From contig MU270018.1 in NCBI GenBank assembly GCA_021432635.1, positions 7,579-71,578 on the forward strand: a stretch of DNA of 64,000 nt, read 5' to 3'. The notes under the pieces were generated by a model, which saw only the letters and a list, made by a program, of their open reading frames with translations, was not told the origin of the DNA and ran no database searches. Source of the stretch: Thozetella sp. PMI_491 (lineage: Eukaryota > Ascomycota > Sordariomycetes > Chaetosphaeriales > Chaetosphaeriaceae). Below are positions 35,456-45,955 of the stretch, piece by piece. How positions within the stretch are numbered: the stretch's first letter is position 1; every line of letters starts with the position of its first letter. Position numbers and translations under genes: made by a program.

Positions 35456-37925
35456 TTACAAGTTATTCACAGGGAACTTGGTCCTCAGCAACTCGCCATA
35501 TCGAAGGATGAGGAAAGCGACAGGAATCATAGCAACCGCAATGAATGCTAGTAGGCTGTTTCCCCATCCCATGCCTAGAGTCTGGAACATTTGAAGGCCG
35601 CAAAGCTACCAAGGCATAAGCTTTCTGCACCTTTTTTAATCAAGCTAGGGAGGGAGAAGGGGCAACAACGCACAGGAAGTACAGCGCCAGCGATGGACCT
35701 GACGACAGTGTTAGCAGCCAGCGCAGAGGCCGCGTAGATGGTAAACGTGTCGACAAGAGCGAGGCTTAGTGCCACTATCGTATCCCGAGTCAGTAATTGC
35801 CTTCCGCGTGGCTGAGACCTGCCTGAAGACCCCGAATTGGGCACCAATCGGTTGGGGCAATCCACTCGTGGGGCAACGACGAAGCTGAAGGCAAATTTCA
35901 TAGACCCCGAAATACGTACTAAAGATGATGATGTTGCCAACACCAATAATTGCCGTGCCGATGAGCTGGAGACGCGGTTAGCGTGAAGAAGAAAAAATAA
36001 CACAAGCTGCGCGAGGGAGGAGGGCACTGCTGACAGGAGCAATCCAGTGTGTCTGGTACTGTGCGGTCCAGCCGTAGATGAACAGGCCGACTGGGAGCAG
36101 GACAGCCCCGACAGGTATGGGCCTCAAGCGGTATTCGGGCTTCATTCCCTGGCCGTCCTTAGCAGCCATCCGTTTGATGCTGCGGTCGCTGGTGATGCTG
36201 AAGTAAAACAGGCCAAACACTGAAGGGGGGGTTGGTTAGCCGCAGTACTCCCGAGGCGTGTCGCGCAAGGGAGGAAGACTTGCTTGATCCTACGCCCAGC
36301 CCGAGGTATACCAGGCCGACGGTGGATGTACTAAACCCGTAAAACTGCGCACGGGGTCAGGGTCTGTCCAGCTCTAGCATGACTAGGAGGCCGCTACTTA
36401 CTTGTTCGAAAAGAATGGTGATGCTCGTGAACATTAGGTCTACCCATGCCTGCGTATTAGTCATTCTCTAGAATGGATGTTTATGTAGTTACCCAGCGCA
36501 TATTTTAAGAGCAGGAGCTCAAATGCACCCGATAGTCGACGAAAATAGCAGCAAGGAACTCGGGAAGACGAACAGAGATATCCATATACAATGGCCATAT
36601 AAACGGCGAATATGAGGCAGATCGGGCTAAAAATTAATAGTCTAAGAGGGCGTACAATGCTTCTCTTGAAGTAGTCGGCTGGAGAGAGGCCAACGTCAAG
36701 CTTAGACCGGAGTAGGTCGTTGCCTGTCTCCTTCCGGAGCCTCTCAGTCTTTCTCGCGAGAAGAACTTGCAGGACAGTTAGGCCATGAAGTGCAATAGGA
36801 AGTTGACTAGGACATGAAGAAGTTTGCGCCAAACCGAAAGGGGGGCGTGAACACGACTTACCGGGAGCATACGTCTCTGCACCAAAGGCAAGCATGGCCA
36901 GGGACAGTGTGCCGGCGAGGATAACGAGGAGCCAAAATACCCAACGCCATCCCTTCGCATCAGCGAGGAAACCCCCAGCAACAGGGCCAATGATAGGTCC
37001 TGTTCTTCCCTGTCAGCTACTAGGCCAAGACGAGAGGATAGGCGGCAACGGGGCCGCACCTAGTAATGGCCCGATACTGAAGGCCGCCATGGCCGCGCCA
37101 CGCTTCTCCTGTGTTATTATGTCGCTGATAGTCCCACCACCGTTTGTCAGTGGTGCTGAGCCAAAGACGCCGGAAAAAAAGCGGAACACGATGAGAGCAT
37201 TCAGGCTCGGAGCCAAAGCACAACCAACTATGAAACTTTAGCACCCGAGTCTAACAGACAAAGCGGGGTGAGAGGCGCAGGAAGGGCGCGGGAGACGGAC
37301 TCAGAAACGCGACGAAGCAGATATTGCAGATGTGGTAAATCCACAGCCTTCCGTATATCTCGGAAAGAGGGGCCATGAGGAGAGGCCCGAGGGCGAAGCC
37401 AAGGACGTAGACGCTGACGACAAACGCGGCCAGCTCGGTGCTGGAGGATCGAAAATCTTGCATCAATTGGGGGACACCGGGGGCAAATACCGAGGAGCCA
37501 AGGGGGGTGATGAAGGTGAGGGTGCTGATCAGGATGCAGTTGACCACCTTCCTCCAAGCAGGCCAGTTGTAGGGATTGGCAGGGTCATCCGGCCCATCCC
37601 AGAAGACAGCGTTGGCATCTTCCTCAGGCAGTGCGGCCGCGGGATCCTCGTCGTTGTTGGGACCGTTGCCTCCTTCCTTTTCGACGTCCCGCGACCCTGT
37701 CAAGCTTGGGCGGTGGGCTAACGAACTCCGTCTCTGCTCCGCTATGGAGCGGCGCCGCTTTTCCTCCCCTCTGTCATCCAATACATACCCAGTGCTTGAG
37801 GGTATATCAGCATCATGGCCTTCGTCAAATGCCTGCACGATGGACTGTTGCCTCTCTAGACCGGCTCCATCAACCTGAGTGGCGCCTTCTAACGCCACAG
37901 TCGAGGGGCTGCTGTGGCCCGCCAT
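35456..37925 (-). CDS. DHA1-type MFS transporter, ten exons
   Basis: Exons 37925-37301, 37227-37060, 36999-36862, 36765-36574, 36439-36402, 36344-36284, 36219-36035, 35965-35920, 35774-35674 and 35605-35456 give 567 residues. The N-terminal 110 residues are cytosolic and acidic. Transport signatures follow: [13 protein letters not shown] before the first helix, [14 protein letters not shown] (MFS motif A), [61 protein letters not shown], and [22 protein letters not shown] with a final WGNSLLAF. This is the proton-antiporter DHA1 pattern of polyamine and multidrug exporters; the substrate cannot be read from sequence. Intron 4 is introner A2, intron 8 is introner B1, and intron 6 (36220-36283) has a GC donor (GCAAGT). 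Plasma-membrane location inferred. Confidence 0.9.
35775..35919 (-). mobile_element. introner-like element family B, copy B1
   Basis: 145 nt forming intron 8 of the DHA1 transporter (phase 1). Sense-strand start GTACGTATTTCGGGGTC, middle CTTCAGCTTCGTCGTTG and CCCCACGAGTGG, a strong hairpin (ATTGG 35836-35840 with CCAAT 35844-35848 on the plus strand, extended by CCCCG and GGGG arms), and end GCAATTACTGACTCGGG then ATAG. Matches introns 52313-52464 and 60436-60572. Confidence 0.85.
36440..36573 (-). mobile_element. introner-like element family A, copy A2
   Basis: 134 nt forming intron 4 of the DHA1 transporter (phase 1). Sense-strand start GTTCGTCTTCCCGAGTTCC, then CTATTTTCGTCGACTATCGG, a central GAGC-TCCT-GCTC stem-loop bounded by GCAT and ATGC, CATCCATTCTAGAGAATGAC at the branch region and the end GGCATGGGTAG. 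Removing it restores the conserved VYGYLYLMFT, so the limits are well fixed. Confidence 0.92.
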
Positions 37926-39725
37926 GGCTGCTGCTCTAGGGTTGGAGCCTCGATCACGGCCACTCTGAACCAGCCGGTTGCGATTCGACTACGATCCCGC
38001 CCGGTCCTGCGCCCGGCAGTATCGCGTGGTTCGCAGCGTCCTCGGCTGACAAAAGGAGGAAACGAAGAGGATATAAACAAGCGATGGATGGTGTGCCGGC
38101 AGAGACAGCAGGCGATTGGGAACTAATGGCGGCCTTGGCCAAAATTTTCGAAGACTCCCGAAGAGGCAGGTACCTGTCATCTATTCCTTACCAGCCAAGT
38201 GAAAGGGCGTCATGGTCCATGGAGATAGAGCTGTGCGCTGGGTATTTCAGTTGCGCGTCTTTCGGCGCATATAACAGAGATGTAGTCGCATTTTAGAAAC
38301 CCCCGATTGTCGTGTTGTTGCATTACAGGGATGCAATCGGTCCAGGTGCTTGCATAAAACTGCACAAGGCGCGCTCTAGTAGCAGTCGGGGATGGTGGCA
38401 TCCGGTCTCCTCCCGGGAAGGGGGCGGGGAGAGGGGCCGCGTTGGTACATAGCTAGGCCGTCTTGGGCGGAACAGTGCGACGTCATGGCCTTCCCCGCGG
38501 AAGGGTTTCCGAAGGCGCCATTGCCCCGGCGTTCGTACGCTCGGTTTTCATCCATAGCCGCAATTCCCCGCCGGGTCGAGCTTTGAGCATAATTACTCCG
38601 TACTTCGGCCACCTCCCGCTCCGATAACGAGAAGCGCCTCTCCGCGGAAGGTGGAGTGTGTGGGTTCTCGGTGCCGTCCGGGCAAGGGGGGGTCCTGCGG
38701 CAACGGCAGGCGGCTGAATGGTTTCCATCGGTGGACCTCGCCGGACGGCGGGAAGAGCGGGGCCGCATCCGGATGCACAATTCTTGGTGGGAAGAGTTTG
38801 GTGTCCAAGAGTCCGGGGCGGTGTCGACCCGCCGTCCCGGCCATCCCGTGCGCCAACCGGGCACCAAGAGAGACGCCAGAAAGGCCAGCGCCAAGTGGAA
38901 GCCAAGCCCATGTAGTCACGATCGGTCTTGCCCGACGATGCAGCGCTGGTCTTGCTAGCTGCATGCTGCACGCACAACTTACCTCCGACGGCCCCCTGCT
39001 CCTTCGAGAGCCTCCCCCGTTGGCTCCTGGTGGGCTAGGCACTGGCGAGCTCCTGGTTGTCACATGGACCGGGGTGTCCTGGCTGTGGCCGCTTGAAGGC
39101 ATAATGACACAAAGGTACCCGAGACAAGGCGTGGCATCAGAGTCTATTTAAACCATCACCCCTTTTCGCATCCTCTATCTTGCGCGCTGGGGAGGCCTGG
39201 TTATCATTCTGTAGAGCGTCGTATTGGGCATTTGTCTGCACATGCGCTGTTCCGAGAAGGTGCTACAAGGACCAGACGAACCCGACAGCAACAAGCCAAC
39301 GGAAACGACTACAGGGCAACCCTAACCCTCCAGCCTTACCCGTTCAGGACCAGTTAAGAAGCTCGTAGTACCTTGGTAGCCTGTGAGCGTCTTATCTAGC
39401 CCACGCCTGCTGAGCATGCGTAACCGCCGTAGCCGTATAGCTGACTCGAGCTAGCTTCTCCGACATCAGCGTTGGCCATCCCATCTCACCTAGAGGTTCT
39501 TGATCCCTTCTCGAGCCGCCCGCCTCGTACCGTTGCTCGTCGACATCTATCACGTCTGTTGCATCCTTTCCGGTTTTAGGTCCGCTACGTCGTTCATAGC
39601 GAGAATCCTTGCCCCTCCTAGGGCAGGTATTCCTTCATCTAACTTCCTTACGTCGAGTCTGGGGTACCAAGGACGCCACTACGATCTCTTCCAGCGGCTG
39701 CGGCACCCCTCTTTCAGACGGAGGT
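37926..39725. other. intergenic, divergent promoters
   Basis: 1.8 kb between divergently transcribed genes. Overlapping long frames on both strands at 38376-39151 appear to be GC-rich chance frames: they share no motif and overlap each other in four frames. No gene supported. Confidence 0.45.
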
Positions 39726-40647
39726 ATGCCGACATTCATCGGCTTCGTCCTGCTTCCGGTCGAGATCCAGGACTTGGTCTGGTTCCACGCGGCCAACTAC
39801 GGGCCATCGATCCAGTTCTTTCACGGCAGGGAGCCACAGGATGTCATGTCTCTGTATTCCGACATGGACTTGATCCCAGATCACCAGGCAGCCGTACGTA
39901 ACCTCCACAACCTCTCTCTAGTATGCAAGGCAGCATACACTGCGGTGCTCAAGAGCATCCGAGCCCTCGACAACCCCACAATCATGAGGCATTCACGCCA
40001 TCGGCCGCGCCCGACCGTGAGCCTGCGCCTTGACCTTCGCTCCGATATCGTCTGCTCGAAGAGCTTGGGGATCCCCTTCGAATGGGCCGAGTACTCGCAT
40101 ATTGTCTTTACGAGCACCCGAAGGTTTGGAGTCCGGTGTGCGGCGAAGTGGGCCGCTGGTGATTTGCGAATCGCACTTTGCGACCATCGAGATGACTGGA
40201 TCCCGAACTATCGGGTGCGAGCCTGTTCACGGTGCCTCAAGCTAGGCGCCATTTTGCTAGGCAAGTTCCAGAGGCTGGAGTGCCTCTATTTGATTGTTGA
40301 CAATCCGCCAATGGAGGACCAACCTGGGGGCTCCATACCCCTGGTAGAAAGGGCGGCCGTGCTGCTCGGGACGCCAGAGATGTTTCACGCGTATCGGGAC
40401 GCCTACTATCAATTCTCGGCATCTCCCCTGGGCTGTGGGAAGGCACAGCCCGTGATCCCACCGCTACCGCCGACGATCGAAGACGAGTTGGTGAGTGCGA
40501 AGGACAACCAGGGGTAGGGGGGTGTCGAAGGCTGACCCATACCAGGGCTATTTATTTGAAAACTTCTCTGGGCCCCGGGGGCTTGACAGCTTATCCAACC
40601 TACGATTCAAGCTCCTTGGGCGGCGAAGACAAGATTTAATTAGTTGA
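39726..40647 (+). CDS. 2EXR-domain-like protein
   Basis: Exons 39726-40490 and 40546-40647 give 288 residues. The N-terminus TFIGFVLLPVEIQDLVWFHA matches the 'F..LP.EI...IW' signature of the 2EXR family, abundant and uncharacterised in filamentous fungi. Downstream are NLSLVCKAAYTAVLKSI, an Arg-rich stretch, and CSRCLKLGAILLGKFQRLECLYL, as in other members that mention a landmark region of lysine/arginine and hydrophobic strands. A 55-nt intron (GTGAGT donor, GCTGAC branch, CCAG acceptor) extends the protein by a 33-residue tail ending RRRQDLIS; without it the frame stops nine codons later. The frame reaches upstream of 39726 only from a TTG. The function is unknown. Confidence 0.65.
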
Positions 40648-41082
40648 TTTACCCGACACTGGCGGCCAAGGGAATGGCGGAAAGAATTAGCGGGCCAGGG
40701 GTCGTGGTGAGCACAGGAGATCGCCATGGTGAAGAATTATCCGACCCTCACTGGAATGACGCAGCTCGGCTTCGTGAAGCCCGTCAAGCTCTTGCTAGGA
40801 CAGGCTAGTCCAGAGCAGTGAGGTTAGGATCCCGTCGCCGAAACAGTGGACACATGGTATGCGGTACGGATAATTCTAATAAGGTAGCTTGGATTCGTGT
40901 TGCTTGCCTCACTCCCTAGCTATGTTAAGCCCGAGATCTCAACCCTAGCTCTTGGCTTCAGTCCTAACGATTGTACATAACAGTTCTGTTAGGCTCCTGC
41001 GCATTTGGTATAACCATCGACGGCGACGGCGGTGCTAGTCAAGTTAGCTAATTAGACCTCCTTCGTGGGGGAGTCGTCGACA
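40648..41082. other. convergent intergenic interval
   Basis: 3' flanks of the 2EXR and small secreted protein genes; no frame supported. Confidence 0.5.
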
Positions 41083-41253
41083 TTACCACGCTGTGATACA
41101 GGAGGCATCCTTCGCGCACCCATCGATACAGGCAACCTGCTGGGCGGCCACGCCAACCTCGCAGGAAGCGATATCCCTGCTGTTGACAGGAGCAGAGATT
41201 GCAGTGGAGGCTACACCGACGGCGAGGAAGGCTAGGAGGACAAAGGGCTGCAT
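41083..41253 (-). CDS. 56-residue secreted protein
   Basis: A short uninterrupted frame of 56 codons plus stop. Residues 1-21 (MQPFVLLAFLAVGVASTAISA) form a textbook signal peptide; PVNSR then looks like a short propeptide with a possible basic processing site. The remaining mature part, DIASCEVGVAAQQVACIDGC followed by AKDASCITAW, has four cysteines spaced evenly enough for two disulphides. Too short for most gene finders. It may continue through an intron not recognised here, since it ends soon after the fourth cysteine. Secretion is inferred; function unknown. Confidence 0.6.
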   Translation of the reverse strand: MQPFVLLAFLAVGVASTAISAPVNSRDIASCEVGVAAQQVACIDGCAKDASCITAW

Positions 41254-42426
41254 GTTGGCCGTGTGTTGGCTGTATCTCGGTCAAAGAGAGTTCCGGAAGT
41301 AGGATGCTGAGTTTTTATCTCTATTGTCGACAGCCTCACGTTAGCTCGGTGTATGGTACAGATGGCTGGTCAGATGCCGGTTCGGTAGTGGTACAACTAG
41401 ACTCCTCACGCGGGTCGCATGAGCCATCTTATACACCAAACCCTGCCACTCTTACCCCAGAGCCCTGGGAAGTTATCAGGATGACATATTCATACCACTA
41501 GTCCCGCCCCCCGTCCTCGAAGGGTTGAGAGATAGTTCCTCGACGTGCTCCGCCAACTTCCCCGCTGTGAGGCTCAAGGCGGAAGGTTGTCCCTAGTTTA
41601 TCCGGCATGGGTGGCGAGATCCGGATACATGCGAAAAGTATGGCATGTGCCTCATCGACTTACTATTTGCATGTGGATCACTGACATTTGCGTTGCCAGC
41701 AACCTACATAGTTCCTAGGTTTAGCTACAGAGCTGGCTGAAGAAAAGCCGAGGTAATGCGATGTCGCCATTAGGTTTCTGCTGGTCGTCATATGGGACAT
41801 CATAGGCGAGGAGGAGCCTTGCTTGGTCTGCACAAGATAGCAGCAAATCTGGCTGTGGTCGGGGGAGCCTTGCTGTCCGGTGGAGTGCATTGTTATGCGC
41901 ACCGATATGGGCCAAGGCCCAAAGTTCGGCTTGCCGTACAATGACTCAGGGAGATCCCGGCCGGTCTATGCACCTCGGGACAAAATACGTGGGTATCCTG
42001 GGCTACATGAAAGCTGTCACCCCAGCTTGTACAAGATGACGCCGACACACGAGCATCTGACGTCTTAGGAAACTTGGCGGTGTCAGGTCTGTGCTGTCGA
42101 CTCCTCCTGCTCCCACGCTGAGGGATGCGGACGGTTCGTAGCTGCTTCTCGAGGAAAGATGGGTGATTACGGAGCAAATTCTCGTGAAAATACCGGAACA
42201 GGCAGGACAAATATCATACACAATTGACACCCAGTGCAGCTGTCTTCGCTGGATACATATTATTATGTAGAGTCTGGCGCCTGGCTTCTAGGCTCCCTAA
42301 TATGCCAATTCTGGATACCCGCAGCATAGATGCCCAGTCTTGCTGCATCAGGGTAGCCGAAGGAGTATACTGGAAAACAGAACTGCAATTTCTGCCACCA
42401 ACCTGCCACCCTCCTCTGTATCGGCC
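41254..42426. other. intergenic, no gene seen
   Basis: Promoter of the small secreted protein and 3' flank of the GH2 gene. Short frames (41678-41941, 41893-42210) lack motifs. Confidence 0.45.
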
Positions 42427-45075
42427 CTAGTTGACCTGCAGGACTACCTGGCCTCCAGCCAACCCCTTCGCAGCAGCCGAGACTGCTATTTGACCCGTGG
42501 AATTCGCGCGGACGATGGCAAGTGCAAGCCCGCTGAAGGCCTTTCGCGTGGAAGAGGGGAACGCCGTCATGTCGGTTGGATCACCATTGTCGGTGCTCAC
42601 AATCTGCCCGGGGCCAGAGATTGAGAAGGTAATGGTGTCGTTCGCCCTTGGTACTGTGTCACCGTTGGCGTCGACCACGGTCACGGTTATGAATGACAGA
42701 TCATAGCCATCGTCCCGTATGGTGGTGCGGTCAGCCGTCACTTGAAGTCGGGCTGCCGCTCCCACCGTCTTCTTGGCATCTGTGGCCCACTGCTTTCCAT
42801 CCTTGTAGGTGACGACGCGGATATCCCCGGGAGAGTACGTCACATTGTCCCAACGGAAGCGGTAAGTATACTGTGCCTTCTTCAGCCTGCCCGCCGACTT
42901 CCCGTTGACAAATAGCTCGGCTTCGTCGGCTGCCGAGAATACGTGGACCGGAGTCACTTCACCCACACGATCTGGCCAGGTCCAGTGGGGAATCATATGC
43001 GCCATGGGAAGGTCCGGGCGCCAGCGCGATTGATACAGGTAGAAACGGTCCTTCTTGAAGCCCGCCAGATCGATGATGCCGAAGTACGAGCTACGTGCCG
43101 ACGAGTATGGCGTTGGCTCGCCCAGGTAGTCCCAGCCAGTCCAGACAAACTCGCCAGCGACATATGGGTAGCGATCCTGCTGACCAAAAACCTTGTCCGG
43201 GGACGACCCCCAGCTTGGAGCATAGAGGTCGTACGCGCTGACATGCATCAAGCCCGCGTTCTCCCCGGCGCGGCTGCCGACGGTGACACTGTCGGCGCTG
43301 GCGACGGGGAAGATGAATGTGCCGCGGGTGCTGAGCACGGAAGAAGATTCGCTGCTCCATATCATCTTGTTTGGGTATTTCTGTCGAAAGTTAGGGAACG
43401 AGGACGACATGGATGTCCCGAGCCCCTCGCCCTGATAGTTCAGGCTCTCGATGTCGAGGGCATCGGCAAAGGGACTCCCCGCCGACGCGCTGTTCATAGC
43501 TGCAGTAGACGGCCGTGTTGGGTCCTCGGCCAGGACGATGTCGTGCAGCTGCCGGCCTATGACCCCACCAGAGTCACTCCTCTGCTCGCCAATTTCATTG
43601 CCGAAGCTCCAGGCAATAACTGAAGGATGGTTTCGGTCGCGTCGAATAAAGGACCGAAGGTCTGCCTCATGCCAGTCGTCGAAAAGTAGGTGATAGTCGT
43701 TGGTCGTCTTCATGCTTTTCCAGCAGTCGAATATCTCGTCCAAGACCATGAATCCTAACTGATCGGCCAGGTCGAGCCATTCTGGTGCGGGCGGGTTGTG
43801 TGACGTCCGTAGGGCATTGACGCCCATCTCCTGGAGCATCAGCAGCTGCCGCTCCGCTGCTCGCAAGTTAAAGGCTGTCCCCAAGGACCCGTGGTCGCCG
43901 TGATTACAGGTGCCTTGTACACGGACCGCCTGACCGTTAACCAGAACTCCCTTCTTGGTATCGTATGCGACCGTCCGGATGCCGAAACGGGTTTCATAAC
44001 GATCAATGGTAGCATTGTCGGCCGTGAGAGTCGTCACTGCCACGTACATGTTTGGGTTCTGGCTGGGTGGCGGCCCCCAGAGAAGCGGGTTCTCTACAGT
44101 AACAAAGCTCTTAAGGGCGCTCCTCCCCCCTGCAGCGATGCTCGCGGATGCTTCAGGGAATGTGACGATGGCATTAGCACTTGCTTGCCTGGTCGCTGGA
44201 TCGAGCAAGTGCACGGTCGTGACCACGTTGATCTGCCGGTCTCCTTTTCCTCTGTTTTCCACCTCGACAGTCAAGTTGAGATCTGCCGACTTGGCCGAGA
44301 CCGTCGGCGTTGTGAGGTAGGTGCCAAACTTAACGACGTGCGTCGGGTCAACCTTGACGAGCCAGACGTTTCGGTAGATTCCGGCGCCGGGGTACCAGCG
44401 TGAAGTCTCGACAGCATTGTCCAACCGGATCGCTAACACGTTGTCATCGCCAACCTTGACGTAGGGAGTCAGGTCGACGCGGAACGAGGCGTAACCGTAT
44501 GGCCACCCGCCAACGAGATTGCCGTTGAGCCAGACCGCTGCATAGGACATGGCCCCGTCGATATCCAAGAAGATGGACTTGTCCAAATCGCCCTCCGCGA
44601 CCGTCAAACGGCGGCGATACCAACCCACGCCGTTTGATGGGAGCCGGCCCATACCGCCGCCGATACCCGGTGCGCCAAACGGCCCTTTGATGGCCCAGTC
44701 ATGCGGTAGATCCACGTGTTCCCACGAGCTGTCGTCGAACGATGCTTGCACGTACTGTATGTTGGTCCCTGGAGGCGTGCCAGAAGGGCGTGCGCGCTTG
44801 GACCCGGTGAGGAAATCATTGGCCGAAGGTAGAACCCAGGACTTCAGGTTGGTCCCATACGTTAACGAATCCGGATTCGAAGTGAAGCGTGAAAACCGCC
44901 AGCCTGCGTTGAGGCTTATGCGCTCACGTTGGATATCCTGCCTTGCCGCATTGACGCGAGGCTCTTGGGGCGTATCTACTTGGGCGAGTGCAAGCTCATG
45001 ATGGGCCAGCAGCATCAGCACCAGGAGGATAAACCCGCGGACACGATGGAGCGTGTATCCAGAGGAAAACAGCAT
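42427..45075 (-). CDS. secreted glycoside hydrolase family 2 beta-galactosidase
   Basis: Intronless, 882 residues from the ATG that opens a signal peptide (MLFSSGYTLHRVRGFILLVL ... ELALA); the frame runs 26 codons further upstream only from a GTG. Domains in GH2 order: N-terminal sugar-binding sandwich (WEHVDLPHDWAIKGPF, WYRRRL, DGAMSYAAVWLNG), immunoglobulin-like domain, TIM barrel (VRVQGTCNHGDHGSLG, MGVNALRTSHNPP, DEIFDCW), then Ig-like C-terminal modules with AELFVNGKSAGRLKKA. The acid/base is Glu494 in SFGNEIGE and the nucleophile Glu576 in IWSSESSS; both are present. The reaction is hydrolysis of terminal beta-galactosides from plant or other glycans outside the cell; related GH2 enzymes act on glucuronides or mannosides, so specificity is not certain. 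Lack of introns beside intron-rich genes could reflect bacterial origin or intron loss. Confidence 0.88.
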   Translation of the reverse strand: MLFSSGYTLHRVRGFILLVLMLLAHHELALAQVDTPQEPRVNAARQDIQRERISLNAGWRFSRFTSNPDSLTYGTNLKSWVLPSANDFLTGSKRARPSGTPPGTNIQYVQASFDDSSWEHVDLPHDWAIKGPFGAPGIGGGMGRLPSNGVGWYRRRLTVAEGDLDKSIFLDIDGAMSYAAVWLNGNLVGGWPYGYASFRVDLTPYVKVGDDNVLAIRLDNAVETSRWYPGAGIYRNVWLVKVDPTHVVKFGTYLTTPTVSAKSADLNLTVEVENRGKGDRQINVVTTVHLLDPATRQASANAIVTFPEASASIAAGGRSALKSFVTVENPLLWGPPPSQNPNMYVAVTTLTADNATIDRYETRFGIRTVAYDTKKGVLVNGQAVRVQGTCNHGDHGSLGTAFNLRAAERQLLMLQEMGVNALRTSHNPPAPEWLDLADQLGFMVLDEIFDCWKSMKTTNDYHLLFDDWHEADLRSFIRRDRNHPSVIAWSFGNEIGEQRSDSGGVIGRQLHDIVLAEDPTRPSTAAMNSASAGSPFADALDIESLNYQGEGLGTSMSSSFPNFRQKYPNKMIWSSESSSVLSTRGTFIFPVASADSVTVGSRAGENAGLMHVSAYDLYAPSWGSSPDKVFGQQDRYPYVAGEFVWTGWDYLGEPTPYSSARSSYFGIIDLAGFKKDRFYLYQSRWRPDLPMAHMIPHWTWPDRVGEVTPVHVFSAADEAELFVNGKSAGRLKKAQYTYRFRWDNVTYSPGDIRVVTYKDGKQWATDAKKTVGAAARLQVTADRTTIRDDGYDLSFITVTVVDANGDTVPRANDTITFSISGPGQIVSTDNGDPTDMTAFPSSTRKAFSGLALAIVRANSTGQIAVSAAAKGLAGGQVVLQVN

Positions 45076-45955
45076 CGTTCCTTGGAGGCTACAGGTATAT
45101 TGGATAGACTTTAGAGATGCGCGGTCTCTTCTCTTATTTATCGATTGGCCCACTAGGCCTGGTGATGCTAGCCCTCGCTTCCTGGTGGAGGACGATGCTC
45201 CGTGGGTAGCGCACGGAACGATACGGCAACTAAACCATCTAGGTAAATGGCCAACTACACCGCATCCTTCATTCGTGCAATCCAGTCGTCACCCATAAGC
45301 TCTGCCCTATCGGGCTGGAATACCGGGAAAGCCCATTGAAGGAGTCTCGGCCCGTCCGTTGCGGTGGTCTTGGCCAGAAATCCACCGTATCAGGCAGGGT
45401 TGTCTCTGGGCTGCTTCGTCCGCCACACTGAGGAGCAGGACGGCTGGTTTGTTAGGTAGGTATAGTGGCTTTAGCCTGTGATTAATCCGGTTAAGTCAAC
45501 GACACGGCCACTAGGTCCCGGTATATTGAACCGGCAGCGAGAACGGCCGCCACGGACACACTCCATGACGAGTCTCCCCCAGCTCTAGTGAGCTCCATCA
45601 CTCTTTGTCTCTGCCAGAGCCCGCACTATAGGCTTCAGTAGAGACCATAGACTGATGGGAAACTACGGGAAGGTGACCAAGCGTGCCAGGGAACGCATCT
45701 GCGTGCCTCAGTCGTGGGTTCTGGGCCTCGGTGGTACATTTCTATTTATCATCTCTCGCAGACAAACGCGAGAGCGGCGAGTCGGCCGCGACCGTCCGCC
45801 TTAGGAGAGGATTGCTGAGAAAGCTCCCGACACGGCAAGTAAGCTCCGGGACGGGCCTCCGGCGGTGCTTGCCGCTGCTGCGGAAGTCCCTGCTGTCACT
45901 TCTTCGTCCACGCGCGGTGCAATATCTATTCGATACTCCGCCTACGCTAAAAAAA
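45076..45955. other. intergenic
   Basis: Promoter of the GH2 gene and 3' flank of the rhodopsin-domain gene. A frame at 45683-46192 is mostly antisense to the latter. Confidence 0.5.

Noticed and set aside
37228-37300. First intron of the DHA1 transporter as a family A copy
   Set aside because: Begins GTCCGTCT but is only 73 nt and lacks all inner blocks and the GGCATGG end.
38376-39151. Four overlapping long frames on both strands
   Set aside because: All mutually overlap, none shows a motif, and GC content alone explains the lack of stops.
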